A DNA stretch of 64,000 nt from Hydrocarboniclastica marina (GCF_004851605.1 NZ_CP031093.1:2976692-3040691); one strand, 5' to 3'; shown: positions 27,117 through 37,900, counted from the stretch's first letter. The notes: generated by a model from the sequence alone, not told the origin. Numbers and translations: made by a program.

Positions 27117-27860
27117 ATGGACACTAACTACAAGATTGGACTCCTGATCGACTGCGACAATGTCAGCCATCAGTCTATTGAAGGGGTGCTGCAAGAGCTC
27201 GCGAAATTTGGGGCGGTAAACGTACGCCATGCTCACGGCAACTGGAACGGTCCGCAATTGGGTGGCTGGATCGAGAAGCTGCACAGCAATGCTATACGGC
27301 CGATCCAGCAGTTTGCCTATACAGCGGGCAAGAACGCCACCGATGCGTCCATGATCATTGATGCCATGGATCTGCTATACAGCGGCAACGTCGATGCGTT
27401 TGCGCTGATGACCAGCGACAGCGACTTTACGCCCCTGGCTATGCGAATTCTTGAGGCCGGGCTGCCTGTGTTCGGCTTTGGCGCGCTTAAAACACCGATG
27501 CCTTTCGTAAACGCGTGCTCGCAGTTCATTTACACGGAAAACCTCAGCGGCGCGAGCGAGGAACAGACCACCGTCAATAACGCTGGTGACCTAAAGCCTG
27601 CCGCGACATCCCGGTGGGACAAGAATAAGCTTCGTGGGGACTCCCTGCTGGTTCGGACGCTACGTACAGCTGTCGAGCAGACTGCCGATGATGACGGTTG
27701 GGCACATCTGGCCCGAGTGGGTCAGTACATTTCCAACAACAGCTCATTCTCGCCGGTGAACTACGGCTATAAAAAGCTCAGTGACCTGCTCCGTGCCAGT
27801 AAGCTGTTCGAGATCGACGAGAGAGATAAAGGCACTCTCTACATCAAGAGCCCCGGGTGA
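27117..27860 (+). CDS. NYN domain (PIN-like) protein with C-terminal OST-HTH/LOTUS domain
   Basis: Predicted RNA-targeting protein of 247 aa. The N-terminal NYN/LabA-type domain (about 1-145) has the acidic residues of PIN-like nucleases: GLLIDCDNVSH (Asp12, Asp14), KNATDASMIIDAMDLL and LMTSDSDFTPLA. After a linker, residues about 165-245 (DSLLVRTLRTAVEQTADDDG, LARVGQYISNNS, NYGYKKLSDLLRASKLFEID) match an OST-HTH/LOTUS RNA-binding domain. The family is common but poorly characterised; metal-dependent RNA cleavage is an inference from the conserved aspartates. It lies just after the tRNA-tail repeats with no gene between. The ribosome-binding site is weak (CGGGAA). Confidence 0.85.
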   Translation: MDTNYKIGLLIDCDNVSHQSIEGVLQELAKFGAVNVRHAHGNWNGPQLGGWIEKLHSNAIRPIQQFAYTAGKNATDASMIIDAMDLLYSGNVDAFALMTSDSDFTPLAMRILEAGLPVFGFGALKTPMPFVNACSQFIYTENLSGASEEQTTVNNAGDLKPAATSRWDKNKLRGDSLLVRTLRTAVEQTADDDGWAHLARVGQYISNNSSFSPVNYGYKKLSDLLRASKLFEIDERDKGTLYIKSPG

Positions 27861-28193
27861 TCAGCGGACGCACTAGAGCTAGAGTTACCTTCTACTTTGA
27901 AATTCTGTCGCGACCAAAGAGGCCGGATTTGTCTTGTCCGATTCCGGGCAGTAAAATGCGACTTGCTTCAATAGCATAAGCCGTCTTGAGAAATACTCAC
28001 GAGAAGCTTAATAAGCTACTGAAAATAAAAGTGTCCTAACGAATACAACCTTAACATCCTGTCATGATAACCACCGACCCGACCCTAGTATGCTGGTGTT
28101 GGGAAAGACTTGTCTTGTCATAACACATGTAAAACCGCCGGTCCCGAACTACGCCGGATAAAGGTTCAGCTTGAGGCACGGGGCCTTGCAAAC
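27861..28193. other. AT-rich intergenic region
   Basis: About 330 bp without a supported gene. It is more AT-rich than its surroundings, especially 27950-28080. A perfect palindrome AGCTTAATAAGCT lies at 28005-28017. A TTG at 28110 opens the following reading frame but has no strong ribosome-binding site. I could not assign a promoter with confidence. Confidence 0.4.
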
Positions 28194-30413
28194 ATGAGTA
28201 CCAGTAGCGATAAATCCGCGGGCTCCAACTCAAGCTCCCCGCTTGACTACGAGGCCCTGTTCCGTCAGTCATCCACTCCGTCGCTTGTCATGACTCCGGA
28301 CCTGATCATCGTTGACGCCAATGATGCCTATCTCCGGGTCACGAGCAGAAAACTGGTGGAACTTGTCGATCTACCCCTGTTTGAAGCCTTCCCCCTGCAT
28401 ATCCCCGAAGCGGGCACCATTCGCGACTCCCTCTATCGGGTCAGGTCGAACAAAGTGCCAGAGACCGTGGCTGCGGTTCATTATCCTATTGCCCGGGATC
28501 CGGCCATAGACCAGGCCTATGAGGACCGCTACTGGAGCGCCACCCATGTGCCGGTGCTTGATGATCGCGGTGAAGTGGTCCTGCTCATGCAAAACGTGTT
28601 CGACGTGACGGAAATGCAGACCCGGGAAAATGAAAAGCTTGCCCCGGGCACTGCTGACGATGTCACGGATACACCACTTGCAGGCGTGCTTTTCCGTCAT
28701 GCGCGCCTGGCCCAGGGTGCAAATTCGGCGCTGCACGCAGAACGTCACTATTTACGAACGCTGTTCGAACAGGCGCCGGGATTTGTCGCTATTCTCAAAG
28801 GGCCGGAACACATCTTCGAGCTGACTAACAAAGCCTATCGACAATTGATAGGCCGCGAAGCCGTTGGTATGAAAGTGCGCGAGGCCTTGCCTGATCTGGC
28901 GGACCAGAAATTCTTCAGCCTATTGGACCATGTCTACCAGAGCCGTGAGCCCTATGTAGGCCGGGCGGAACACATCATTATCCATCCTCCCGGAGAGGAT
29001 GAGCCCCGTTCCATATATGTGGACTTTATCTTTCAGGCCATCACCGATGAAGACAACACTGTAAGCGGTATATTCGTCTCAGGCCATGATGTGACCGAAT
29101 CGTACAAGCTTGAAAAGGAGCTCGGTTACCTGGCCGCCCATGATGACTTGACGGGACTACTGAACCGCCGGGAGTTCAAGGAGAAGCTTGGGCAGGCCAT
29201 CAGGATCGCCCAGGACACGAGAGCTTCTTACGTCCTGCTCCACCTCGACCTTGATCAGTTCAAAGTGGTCAATGATACGTGCGGGCACGCCGCTGGGGAT
29301 GAGTTGCTCCGGCGCTGCAGCGATCTCTTGTCAGAAGGTTTGCCTGTAGATGCAACACTGGCGCGTCTTGGCAGTGATGAATTCGGCGTCCTGCTGGCGG
29401 ACTTTTCAATCCAGCGGGGTGCGGCATTGGCCGAGTCTTTGCGAGAGCGTCTGTCTGACGTTGAGTTCTGTTGGGGCAGTTTACGTTTCGGTCTAGGCGT
29501 CAGCGTAGGTGTCGTCGGCTTTGACGGTGCCGGGTTTACCCTCAAGGAAATCCTCAGCACAGCCGCTTCGGCCTGTTACCTGGCCAAGGAAAAGGGCCGC
29601 AACCGGATCCACGTCTATGATTCAGGCGATGCAGAGCTGATCGAGCGCCGGCAGGAAATGGACTGGCTCGGTCGCCTGCGAAGCGCCCTTCAGGAGAATC
29701 GGCTGCTACTTTACGGCCAGCGTATCAGTCTGCTCGGGGGGGCCGGGCACGAGCCCGAATGGGTAGAGGTTCTGGTCCGTCTGGAAGACGTCGACGGCAC
29801 CCTGGTTCAGCCAATGTCCTTCCTGCCAGCGGCAGAGCGCTATAACCTGTCGCCGCAGATTGATCGCTACATGGTGCGCGCGGTCATAGCCTATGTTGCA
29901 AATCAGAAGGACGCTGCGGAAAAGCACTTTTATTCGATTAACCTGTCAGGGCTGACGCTGAATGACCCGAATTTCGTTGATTTCGCCGGTGCACAGGCTG
30001 CGCAGTTCGGGATAAACCCCGCTTCGATCTGTTTCGAGATAACCGAAACCGCGGCCGTCGCCAATCTGACCAACGCGGCCCGCATGATGACGGAGCTCAA
30101 GGCTCTCGGGTTCATGTTCGCGCTCGACGACTTCGGCAGCGGGATGTCATCTTTCGCCTATTTGAAGACCCTGCCGGTGGATTTCCTCAAGATCGATGGC
30201 CGCTTTGTGCGTGACATTGTCGATGATCCGATAGACTGCGCCATGGTCGACGCCACCGCGCGCATTGCCAGGGTAATGGGTATAAAAACAGTGGCGGAGT
30301 ATGCTGAAACTGAAGCAGTGCTCAGCCGGCTAGCTGAAATTGGCGTCGACTATGCGCAGGGTTTTATCATCCATCGCCCCGAGCCTTTGCTCGCGCTTGA
30401 CGCAAACCGCTAA
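28194..30413 (+). CDS. PAS-PAS-GGDEF-EAL cyclic-di-GMP signalling protein
   Basis: Cytoplasmic sensor of 739 aa without membrane segments. Two PAS domains (about 20-125 and 185-300) precede a GGDEF domain (about 305-460). This begins DDLTGLLNRREF and has LHLDLDQFKVVNDTCGH, but its signature reads GSDEF (about 393-397) and no RxxD inhibitory site precedes it, so cyclase activity may be weak or regulatory. The EAL domain (about 485-735) has EVLVRL in place of EALLR. It keeps the catalytic set: NLSG, FEITETA, DDFGSGMSSFAYLK, FLKIDGRFV, AEYAET and AQGF. A phosphodiesterase role is most likely. The start at 28194 (MSTSSDKS) lacks a strong ribosome-binding site; TTG at 28110 is an alternative. Confidence 0.88.
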   Translation: MSTSSDKSAGSNSSSPLDYEALFRQSSTPSLVMTPDLIIVDANDAYLRVTSRKLVELVDLPLFEAFPLHIPEAGTIRDSLYRVRSNKVPETVAAVHYPIARDPAIDQAYEDRYWSATHVPVLDDRGEVVLLMQNVFDVTEMQTRENEKLAPGTADDVTDTPLAGVLFRHARLAQGANSALHAERHYLRTLFEQAPGFVAILKGPEHIFELTNKAYRQLIGREAVGMKVREALPDLADQKFFSLLDHVYQSREPYVGRAEHIIIHPPGEDEPRSIYVDFIFQAITDEDNTVSGIFVSGHDVTESYKLEKELGYLAAHDDLTGLLNRREFKEKLGQAIRIAQDTRASYVLLHLDLDQFKVVNDTCGHAAGDELLRRCSDLLSEGLPVDATLARLGSDEFGVLLADFSIQRGAALAESLRERLSDVEFCWGSLRFGLGVSVGVVGFDGAGFTLKEILSTAASACYLAKEKGRNRIHVYDSGDAELIERRQEMDWLGRLRSALQENRLLLYGQRISLLGGAGHEPEWVEVLVRLEDVDGTLVQPMSFLPAAERYNLSPQIDRYMVRAVIAYVANQKDAAEKHFYSINLSGLTLNDPNFVDFAGAQAAQFGINPASICFEITETAAVANLTNAARMMTELKALGFMFALDDFGSGMSSFAYLKTLPVDFLKIDGRFVRDIVDDPIDCAMVDATARIARVMGIKTVAEYAETEAVLSRLAEIGVDYAQGFIIHRPEPLLALDANR

Positions 30414-30671
30414 GAAGGCCGCGTGGCATGTAGAACCGAACGAGCCCTACATCAGCTCTGAGGCGACCTGCAGTTGCAGTCGGCCACGAAGAAAACCTGC
30501 AGCCATATGGTAGATGAGCTGCCGTCAAAATTCGCCCACAGTTGCGCCAGGCCAACTTCCCGGTTCAAGCTAGGGCGGTCCCGCGAACCGTACATGCGCC
30601 TGCTTCTGAACCGCTATCGGTGCGCGATCTGAGTCTGAGATACTTATTCAAGCCATCAGGAGCACCGCAGT

Positions 30672-31442
30672 ATGTCCGCCGTTTCACCGCTGATCGTGAA
30701 GGACCTGTACAAGAAATTCGGCGACCTGGAAGTGCTCAAGGGTGTTTCCCTGGAGGCACTGAAAGGCGACGTAATCACCCTGATCGGGTCGTCAGGCTCC
30801 GGCAAAAGTACCTTCCTGCGCTGTATCAACCTGCTCGAAACGCCTACTTCCGGAGAGATTATCGTCCACGGTGAGCCTGTGGCTTTCCGCCAGGACCGCC
30901 ATGGTAATGAGCAGCCCGCCGACCGTCGCCAGGTAGAACGCATGCGCAGTAAACTTGCGATGGTCTTCCAGGGTTTTAACCTGTGGTCTCACATGACCGT
31001 GCTCGAAAATGTCATAGAAGCGCCTATTCATGTACTCAAGGTGCCCAAAAAAGAAGCCATCGAACGGGCTGAAGCCTACCTCGACCGGGTCGGCATACTC
31101 GACCGCAAACATTATTACCCGGCACAACTTTCGGGCGGCCAGCAGCAGCGCGCTGCCATTGCGCGCGCCCTCGCGGTGGAGCCAGAAGTCATGCTGTTCG
31201 ATGAGCCCACATCGGCCCTGGACCCCGAACTGGTCGGGGAAGTGCTTCGGGTAATGCGGAATCTCGCTGAGGAGGGGCGGACAATGATCCTGGTCACGCA
31301 TGAAATGGCCTTTTGCCGTGACGTCTCCACCAAGGTATTGTTCTTGCATCAGGGAATGATCGAGGAACAGGGTACGCCGGAAGAGGTTTTTGACAACACG
31401 CAGTCGGAGCGCATGAAACAGTTCCTGGCCCCCACCTACTGA
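30672..31442 (+). CDS. aotP: Amino-acid ABC transporter ATPase (arginine/ornithine type)
   Basis: Energises a polar amino-acid importer. The 256-aa protein carries Walker [11 protein letters not shown] (about residues 37-46), the signature [14 protein letters not shown], Walker [14 protein letters not shown] and the switch histidine in LVTHEMAF. It has the 20-residue insert rich in charged residues after the Walker A region that is typical of HisP/AotP. It is first in a run with a binding protein, two permeases and astE. Arginine or ornithine is inferred as substrate from astE and the nearby AST genes. The 258-bp region upstream presumably contains the promoter. Confidence 0.9.
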   Translation: MSAVSPLIVKDLYKKFGDLEVLKGVSLEALKGDVITLIGSSGSGKSTFLRCINLLETPTSGEIIVHGEPVAFRQDRHGNEQPADRRQVERMRSKLAMVFQGFNLWSHMTVLENVIEAPIHVLKVPKKEAIERAEAYLDRVGILDRKHYYPAQLSGGQQQRAAIARALAVEPEVMLFDEPTSALDPELVGEVLRVMRNLAEEGRTMILVTHEMAFCRDVSTKVLFLHQGMIEEQGTPEEVFDNTQSERMKQFLAPTY

Positions 31443-31492
31443 GGACCGGCCTTGAGCTCGCGACTGTTTTGCTCACTCACTGGAGATCCACA

Positions 31493-32248
31493 ATGAAAAA
31501 AATGATGGTCATGCTTCTGTGCGCTTTGGCGATGGCGGCAAGTAGTGTTCATGCACAAGACGGCGATAAAATTCGCATTGCTTTCGACGTTCCCTACGAG
31601 CCCTTCGAGTTTCGTACTCCGGATGGCGAGCTTACCGGGTTTGAGGTAGATCTGGCCCGGGCGGTGTGTGAAGAACTCAAGGCCGATTGCGAGTTTGTGG
31701 TGCAAGCCTGGGATGGGATCATTCCTGGCCTTCAGGCACGCAAATACGATGCGATCATGTCGTCCATGTCGATTACCGAGGACCGTGCGAAAGTAGTGCT
31801 CTTCTCTGAGCCATACTACAACACGCCCTCCGCCTGGTTCGCGCCGGAAGACTCGACTATTGACTCTGTTGATAAGGAAGCGCTGAAAGACAAAGTTATT
31901 GGGGTCCAGCGCGGCACGACCCAGGACGCCTACGTCAGCGATAACTTTGGCTCGGTTGCGGACATCAAGCGCTACACCACGTCGGATGATCTCGTCCTGG
32001 ACATGGAAGGTCAGCGCCTGGACCTGGTCTTCCTGGACTACCCCGTAGGGGAAGAGACCCTGCTGAAGAAAGACGGCTACAAAACGGTCGGAGAGGAAGT
32101 GAAGCTGGGCGAAGGCATGGGAGTGGCTTTTCGCAAGCGTGACAAAGACCTGGCTGAGCGCTTCAACAAAGCGCTGGAAAAGCTGAAGAACGACGGCACT
32201 TACGACGAGATCATGAAAAAGTATTTCGACTACAGTATCAAAGTCTGA
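31493..32248 (+). CDS. aotJ: Periplasmic amino-acid binding protein (arginine/ornithine type)
   Basis: Solute-binding protein of 251 aa. It has a signal peptide (MKKMMVMLLCALAMAASSVHA) and the family-3 fold: IRIAFDVPYEPFEFRTPDGE, LTGFEVDLARAV, WDGIIPGLQARKYDAIMSSM, ITEDRAKVVLFSEPYY and a second lobe with VIGVQRGTTQDAYV. GGAG lies about eight bases upstream of the ATG at 31493. It follows the ATPase by 50 bp and precedes the permeases by 146 bp. Ligand specificity is inferred from gene context only. Confidence 0.9.
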   Translation: MKKMMVMLLCALAMAASSVHAQDGDKIRIAFDVPYEPFEFRTPDGELTGFEVDLARAVCEELKADCEFVVQAWDGIIPGLQARKYDAIMSSMSITEDRAKVVLFSEPYYNTPSAWFAPEDSTIDSVDKEALKDKVIGVQRGTTQDAYVSDNFGSVADIKRYTTSDDLVLDMEGQRLDLVFLDYPVGEETLLKKDGYKTVGEEVKLGEGMGVAFRKRDKDLAERFNKALEKLKNDGTYDEIMKKYFDYSIKV

Positions 32249-32394
32249 ACCACTCCTGCCCCGGAGTCCCGTGCTGAGCAGTACGCACGGGACGACCGGC
32301 CACCTTCCGTCCCAACGCGGTTTCTTCGCCCCGGGGCGGTGGCTGGCCACTGCAGAACACAAACCCGTTTGACCAGAGACCCATAGGGCTCCGC

Positions 32395-33108
32395 ATGCTT
32401 GATCTAGAGGGGTACGGCCCGTCCATCCTCGAAGGCGCCTGGCTAACCATACAGGTGGCCTTCCTTTCCCTGGCGCTGGCTTTGTTTCTGGGTATGGTCG
32501 CCGCGGTGGCCAAGCTTTCCCGCAACCGGGCAGCACGGATCATCGCGACGGTTTACACCACCGTCATTCGGGGCATACCGGACCTGGTGTTGATGCTGCT
32601 GATCTTTTTTGGCGGCCAGGTGCTGATGAACCAGTTGTCGGACTACATCTACGACAACTACAACGTGGACTTTTTCGTCAACGTTGACCCTTTTATTGCT
32701 GGCGTGCTCACGATCGGGTTTATTTTCGGCGCTTACATGGCAGAGACGTTCCGCGGTGCTTTCCTTGCAATCGAACAGGGTCAGATAGAGGCAGGCAAAG
32801 CCTACGGAATGAGTGCGTGGCAGATTTTCAGCCGTATCATGTGCCCTCAAATGGTCCGCCACGCCATCCCCGGCATTGGCAATAATTGGCTGGTGCTGCT
32901 TAAAACGACAGCGCTCGTATCGATCATTGGCCTGACAGACATGGTGCGCATAGCCAGCGATGCGTCCAAGGCGGTGCACGAGCCATTCAAGTTCTTTGTT
33001 CCGGTAGCGGTAATCTACCTCGCGCTGACCGCCGTGTCTGAAATCAGCCTCAAGCTGCTTGAGAAGCGCTACAGCCACGGGCTTGCGCAAGGGTCGAACA
33101 ATGCTTGA
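32395..33108 (+). CDS. aotQ: Amino-acid ABC transporter permease, first subunit
   Basis: Integral membrane permease of 237 aa with about five hydrophobic segments. The cytoplasmic EAA loop reads IEAGKAYGMSAWQIFSRIMCPQMVRHAIPG, recognisable in parts. The N-terminal VIRGIPDLVLMLLIFFGG is typical of HisQ/AotQ proteins. AGGG precedes the ATG. The next permease starts inside its last codons (8-bp overlap), indicating translational coupling. The symbol is assigned by resemblance and order. Confidence 0.85.
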   Translation: MLDLEGYGPSILEGAWLTIQVAFLSLALALFLGMVAAVAKLSRNRAARIIATVYTTVIRGIPDLVLMLLIFFGGQVLMNQLSDYIYDNYNVDFFVNVDPFIAGVLTIGFIFGAYMAETFRGAFLAIEQGQIEAGKAYGMSAWQIFSRIMCPQMVRHAIPGIGNNWLVLLKTTALVSIIGLTDMVRIASDASKAVHEPFKFFVPVAVIYLALTAVSEISLKLLEKRYSHGLAQGSNNA

Positions 33109-33823
33109 GCAGTTTGAGATCTGGCTGGCAGGCAACGACATCTTTACTGCGACGACGCTGCTCCACTATTGGGATGGGGTGACAACAACGGTTCAGCTGG
33201 TATTCCTGTCACTGGTGCTCGGCCTGGTGCTGGCCGTTCCTCTTGCGATCCTGCGAACCACCCCGAGTGTGTTCGTCTCGGGTCCGATCTGGGTCTTTAC
33301 GTACCTGTTCCGTGGCACGCCCCTGCTGGTGCAGCTTTATATCATTTACTACGGGGTCGCCCAGATCCCGGGCATCCAGGAAACGTTCTGGTGGGAGGTG
33401 TTCCGCGAGCCTTTCTATCCAGCGCTCATCGCCTTCACGCTCAATACAGCGGCCTACACGACCGAGATTCTCCGCGGCGCGCTTCAGTCAACGCCGCAAG
33501 GAGAGATCGAGGCCGCCAAGGCCTACGGGATGTCCTGGTTGCTGCGTGTGCGCAGGATTGTTCTGCCCAGTGCATTCCGCCGAGCACTGCCTGCCTACAG
33601 CAACGAAGTCATATTCATGCTGCATGCAAGCGCTATCGCCAGCGTTGTCACTATTGTCGACATCACGGGCGCCGCGCGAGACATATACTCCAGGTTCTAT
33701 ACGCCCTTTGTCGCCTTCAGTTTCGCGGCGCTACTATACCTCCTTCTGACTTTCATGTTGGTCTATGGCTTTCGTAGATTGGAACACCGACTCATGGCCC
33801 ATCAACGTCCGGCACCAGCCTGA
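33101..33823 (+). CDS. aotM: Amino-acid ABC transporter permease, second subunit
   Basis: Second membrane subunit, 240 aa. It shows LVFLSLVLGLVLAVPLAILR, FTYLFRGTPLLVQLYIIYYG, NTAAYTTEILRGALQSTPQG, the EAA-loop region IEAAKAYGMSWLLRVRRIVLPSAFRRALP and a C-terminal hydrophobic helix. This matches HisM/AotM proteins. The start at 33101 overlaps the upstream permease; the earlier frame start at 33059 is not needed. astE follows after 23 bp, linking transport to arginine catabolism. Confidence 0.87.
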   Translation: MLEQFEIWLAGNDIFTATTLLHYWDGVTTTVQLVFLSLVLGLVLAVPLAILRTTPSVFVSGPIWVFTYLFRGTPLLVQLYIIYYGVAQIPGIQETFWWEVFREPFYPALIAFTLNTAAYTTEILRGALQSTPQGEIEAAKAYGMSWLLRVRRIVLPSAFRRALPAYSNEVIFMLHASAIASVVTIVDITGAARDIYSRFYTPFVAFSFAALLYLLLTFMLVYGFRRLEHRLMAHQRPAPA

Positions 33824-33846
33824 CTCAAGCTGACGGGAGGGATCCA

Positions 33847-34914
33847 ATGACGGTAAACGCCTTAATCAGCCTGTTCAATGGCCGTAACGGTTTTCTTGAC
33901 CATACCCTTACTGTCACTGAGACCAAGGCAGGACAGACGATTTACCCCGTGCAGACGGTGCTTGAGGATGGCGCTACAGTAACGCTGCTCGCAGAGGGCA
34001 TCCTCAAGATAGAGCCAGCAAAACCGCCCACGCTGCAGCTCATCCTCTCGGCGGGTATACACGGGGATGAGACCGCGCCGATTGAACTTTGCGACTCGAT
34101 GGTCACTCGCCTGCTCAGCGGCGAATTCACAGCCGGGAGCCGCGCACTGGTGATATTCGGGAACCCGTCTGCGATGCGCCAGCAGACCCGGTATGTCGAC
34201 CAGAACCTGAACCGTTTATTTGGTCGGGCCCATGTCCCGACAGCCGACGAGCGCTGTCTGGAGAAGAGACGCGCGGCGGAGCTGGAACAGCAGGTCCGCC
34301 GATTCGTGCTCGAGAACCTGCCGCTGTTCCACTACGACTTGCATACGGCACTACGTGATTCGCAGCGGGAGAAATTCGCGTTATATCCTTACGTCCCCCT
34401 GCCCCAGCAGGACGGCCATACGCAAGCGAAGGAGCTGCCGTCCACGCAAGCCGGTATCTTGCTCGCAAGCGACGTCACGACCGTGCTACATCACCACAAG
34501 CCACAAAATACTTTCTCATCCTGGACGGCCAATGCCTTTGCTGCGGAGAGCTTCACCCTGGAGTTGGGGAAGGTGCACCCGTTCGGTCAGAATGACCTCT
34601 CACGGATAAGCCGCCTGGGGCGCACCCTTACAGAACTGCTCCAGGGCAAGCTGCCGTGCGAGGCCAAGCCGGGCCAGCTGGAACAGTTCAGGGTTGTGCA
34701 CGAGGTCATCAAGACCTCGAAAGACTTTGTGCTGAACATTGAGGACAACGTCGCCAACTTCACCGCTTATCCCGAGGGGACTCAGATTTGGCGAGACGCC
34801 GGGACCGAGTACCGGGTCAAGCACAGCGCCGAGTTTATCGTTTTTCCCAACCGTCACGTCCCTGTCGGCGAGCGGGTTGGCCTGCTATTGGCAAACCTGA
34901 CCGACCCAGGCTGA
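33847..34914 (+). CDS. astE: Succinylglutamate desuccinylase
   Basis: Last step of the arginine succinyltransferase pathway: N-succinylglutamate to glutamate and succinate. The 355-aa zinc hydrolase shows LSAGIHGDETAPIELCD (His and Glu zinc ligands, about residues 61-64), DQNLNRLFGRAH, the second histidine in FHYDLHTALRDS (about residue 162), and the catalytic glutamate region SFTLELGKVHPFGQND. GGAGGGATCC precedes the ATG. In Pseudomonas the gene ends the aruCFGDBE run; here it instead ends the transporter run, and the other AST genes lie about 5 kb away on the opposite strand. Confidence 0.95.
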   Translation: MTVNALISLFNGRNGFLDHTLTVTETKAGQTIYPVQTVLEDGATVTLLAEGILKIEPAKPPTLQLILSAGIHGDETAPIELCDSMVTRLLSGEFTAGSRALVIFGNPSAMRQQTRYVDQNLNRLFGRAHVPTADERCLEKRRAAELEQQVRRFVLENLPLFHYDLHTALRDSQREKFALYPYVPLPQQDGHTQAKELPSTQAGILLASDVTTVLHHHKPQNTFSSWTANAFAAESFTLELGKVHPFGQNDLSRISRLGRTLTELLQGKLPCEAKPGQLEQFRVVHEVIKTSKDFVLNIEDNVANFTAYPEGTQIWRDAGTEYRVKHSAEFIVFPNRHVPVGERVGLLLANLTDPG

Positions 34915-34968
34915 TTCCAGGCTAGCACCCCACGGCGCAACTGAACGCCTGAGCCGATCAGGAACCAT

Positions 34969-37900
34969 TCATGCTTCCTTCAAGGGAGCCTGGGGTACAA
35001 CATCGCGGGCCAGGCTGAGCCGACAGATCGCCGGCACCACCAGCAAAGTCAATACAGTCGAAGCCAGCAGCCCCGAAATGATGGCCCAGGCCATGGGCGG
35101 CCACAAGGTTGAACTCGAAAACACCAGTGGTAAAAGCCCCGCGACGGTGGTGGCCGTGGTCAGGAGAATCGGCCGGGCGCGCTGTATAACAGCTTCCTGC
35201 ACCGCATCGGCAATGGTCTCGCCGCGAGCTAACTGGCGGTCCAACACGTCAATCAACACAATCGCGTTATTAACGACGATGCCCACAAGTGCAATAACAC
35301 CAAGCACCGACTGGAATCCGAAGGCCGAGCCCGACAGCACCAGCCCGGGGATAACCCCCACCGCAGCCAGGGGCACGGTAGTCAATACGATTGCTACCCG
35401 CCGGAACGAGTTGAACTGCAGCAACAGGAAAAACAACAAGAGCAGTACACCGACAGGGGCCGACTTCAGAAGGGCACTGTTGGCGTCAGTTGAGCCTTCA
35501 CTGTCCCCGCCATACTCCATACGTGTCCCGAGGGGTAACGGGGTCTCATCCAGCCCACGCTCCAGTTCCCCTAGTACCTGACTGTAACTGTATCCGGGCC
35601 GAAGGTTGGCGAAGACACTCGTCACCCGCGCGCCATTGCGCTGATAGATGGCAGCGGGCTGCCAACTGCTGTCCACGCGGGCGACCTGACTCAAGGGAAC
35701 CCCTTCCCCGCGGTCGTTGTATATGTTGACCGACAGCAAGCGCTCAACCGGTAGGTCAGCGCCCTCGAGTGAGCGCAATACCAGGGCTATGGGATCGTCC
35801 TCGCGCCGGTATTGCTCGATTTGCAGCCCGAAACTCTGGCCGTATAGCGAGCGGGCCACATCGGCTCTTGTTACCCCGTGACGGGCCGCGATAGCGTCGT
35901 CCACCTCGATCAGGAGTGTAGGCGCGCCAAAGTCCAGGTCATGACGCACATCGACGGTGCCTGGATGGCTCCGCAGCAGCCGGAACACCTGCTCGGCAGC
36001 AGCGCCCAGCGAACGCTGGTCGGGGTTGAAAAGACGTACCTCTACCGGGGCGGCCCGGGGCGGCCCCTGGCCGAGAATACTCGCCACAAGCTCTGCCTGT
36101 GGCACGTGCTGTGCGCCCTCTTCCCTCAGCCATAACATCAGGGCGCGAGTGTCTTCCAGAGAAGGCGTATTGACGACCAGCCGCGCACGGTTCGGACTTT
36201 CGGGATACGGGATCAGGTTGTAGTAGAAGGCAGGCCCCGCGTATCCAACGAACCGATGCACAGATTCAGTTTCCGGTCGTTGCCTGATAATTTTCTCCAG
36301 GGAGGATGCCACCGCCCCCGTCTCAGCCAGGTCGGTACCTGCGGGCATTCTCATTTCGACGACGACCTGGGGGCGGTCGGCGTTGGGAAAAAACTGCAGT
36401 TTCATGAACGGTACCATCAGCAAGCTCAGGACCATCATGCCACCACCAATCGCCAGAACGGTGCGGGGTGCTTCAGCAGAAAACTGGCCCAGACGCAGTG
36501 CCATCCCACCAATAGGGTCGTCGCGGTCGGGACTGGGTTTGAGGAAACGTCCGGCGAGTAAAGGTATGACCGAAATTGCGAGCAGGTAGCTGATCGAGAG
36601 GGTCAGCATGATCATCACAGGGATGCCCCGGGTGAAATCGCCGGTACCGCCTTTGGACAGGAGCAGGGGCATGAACGCTGCAAGCGTCGTCCCGGTCGAA
36701 GCGCCCAGCGGGCCTGCCAACTCAGAGATCGCCCGGGACATTGCTTCTTTCCGTCCTGCACCCGCATTGAGGCGGGTCTGTATATTCTCGACGATGACGA
36801 TAGCGTTATCGATCAGAATACCCAGGGAGATGACCATACCCACCACAGCAACCTGATGAAGTATGCCGCCGCCGAGGTCATACAGACCAAGACTGATCAG
36901 CGCGACCAGAGGCAAGGTTGTCGCGACCAGGACGCCCATACGCAACCCCATGCCGAAGAACACCACGGCGATGACGATCAGTACGCTGAAGATAAGGCTT
37001 ACTTCAAGATCAGAGAGGCGTTCTTGCACCTGATCTGGCTGGAAAAACATCTCGTTGATCTGCAGAGGCTCAAACAGGGGCCGGAGCTGCGTTAAACGCT
37101 CACGCACAGCCTCGCCAAAGGCGATGGCGTCTGTCTGCCCCGCACGGACAAAAAGCGAAACGGTAACGGCACGCTCACCGTCATACCAGCTCTCAGCCTG
37201 ACGCGGTTCAACCGGGCCGCGCCAGACTTCGGCCACCGCCGCCAGGGGCACCAGACCGCCGTCCGGCAACTCCACCGCAGTGGCGGCAAGATCTTCGAGG
37301 CTCGAAAACTCGCTGTTAGGCAGAACACCTATTCGCTTACCATCAGCAGTGACGTGCCCGCCGGGTATAACCCGATTGCGAACCGCAAGGGAGTTCAGAA
37401 GATTGTCCGGTGTCAGCCCCATGCGTCGCATGGCCGAATCGTCAAGCCCTAGCGTGATCTGCTCGTCGACATCGCCTGCCACCTCGACCCGGGCCAGGCC
37501 CGGCAGGTCGGAGAGGGCCTGCTTGAGCCGGTCCGCCGCCGCTGACATCTCGATGACCGAAGGTGAGCCCGTGATGGCCAGCGTCACCGTCGGGTTATCG
37601 ATAATACGATCGTCCAGTTCCATTCTGTCGATGCCGCCCGGGAAGTCCCGTTCGGCACGGTCCATAGCCTGACGTACGCGTTCCCAGGCAGAATCAGTGT
37701 CGTAGATCGTGTCCCACAGGCGCACCCGGATCATTGCGACGCCAGCCCGGGCGGTCGCCTCGACAATGTCCACCTCTTCGACCTGGAGCAACTCGTCGCT
37801 GAGCGGATCCAGGACCAGACGCTCCACAGACTCCGCAGTCGCGCCCGGATACACAACCGTGACAATGCCGGCACGGTGAGGAAAGTTGGGGTCTTCCTGG

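Noticed and set aside
28110..28193. TTG start 28 codons upstream of the PAS/GGDEF/EAL gene
   Set aside because: The extra residues resemble no domain and the region looks like leader sequence; neither start has a strong ribosome-binding site, so it is only mentioned as an alternative.
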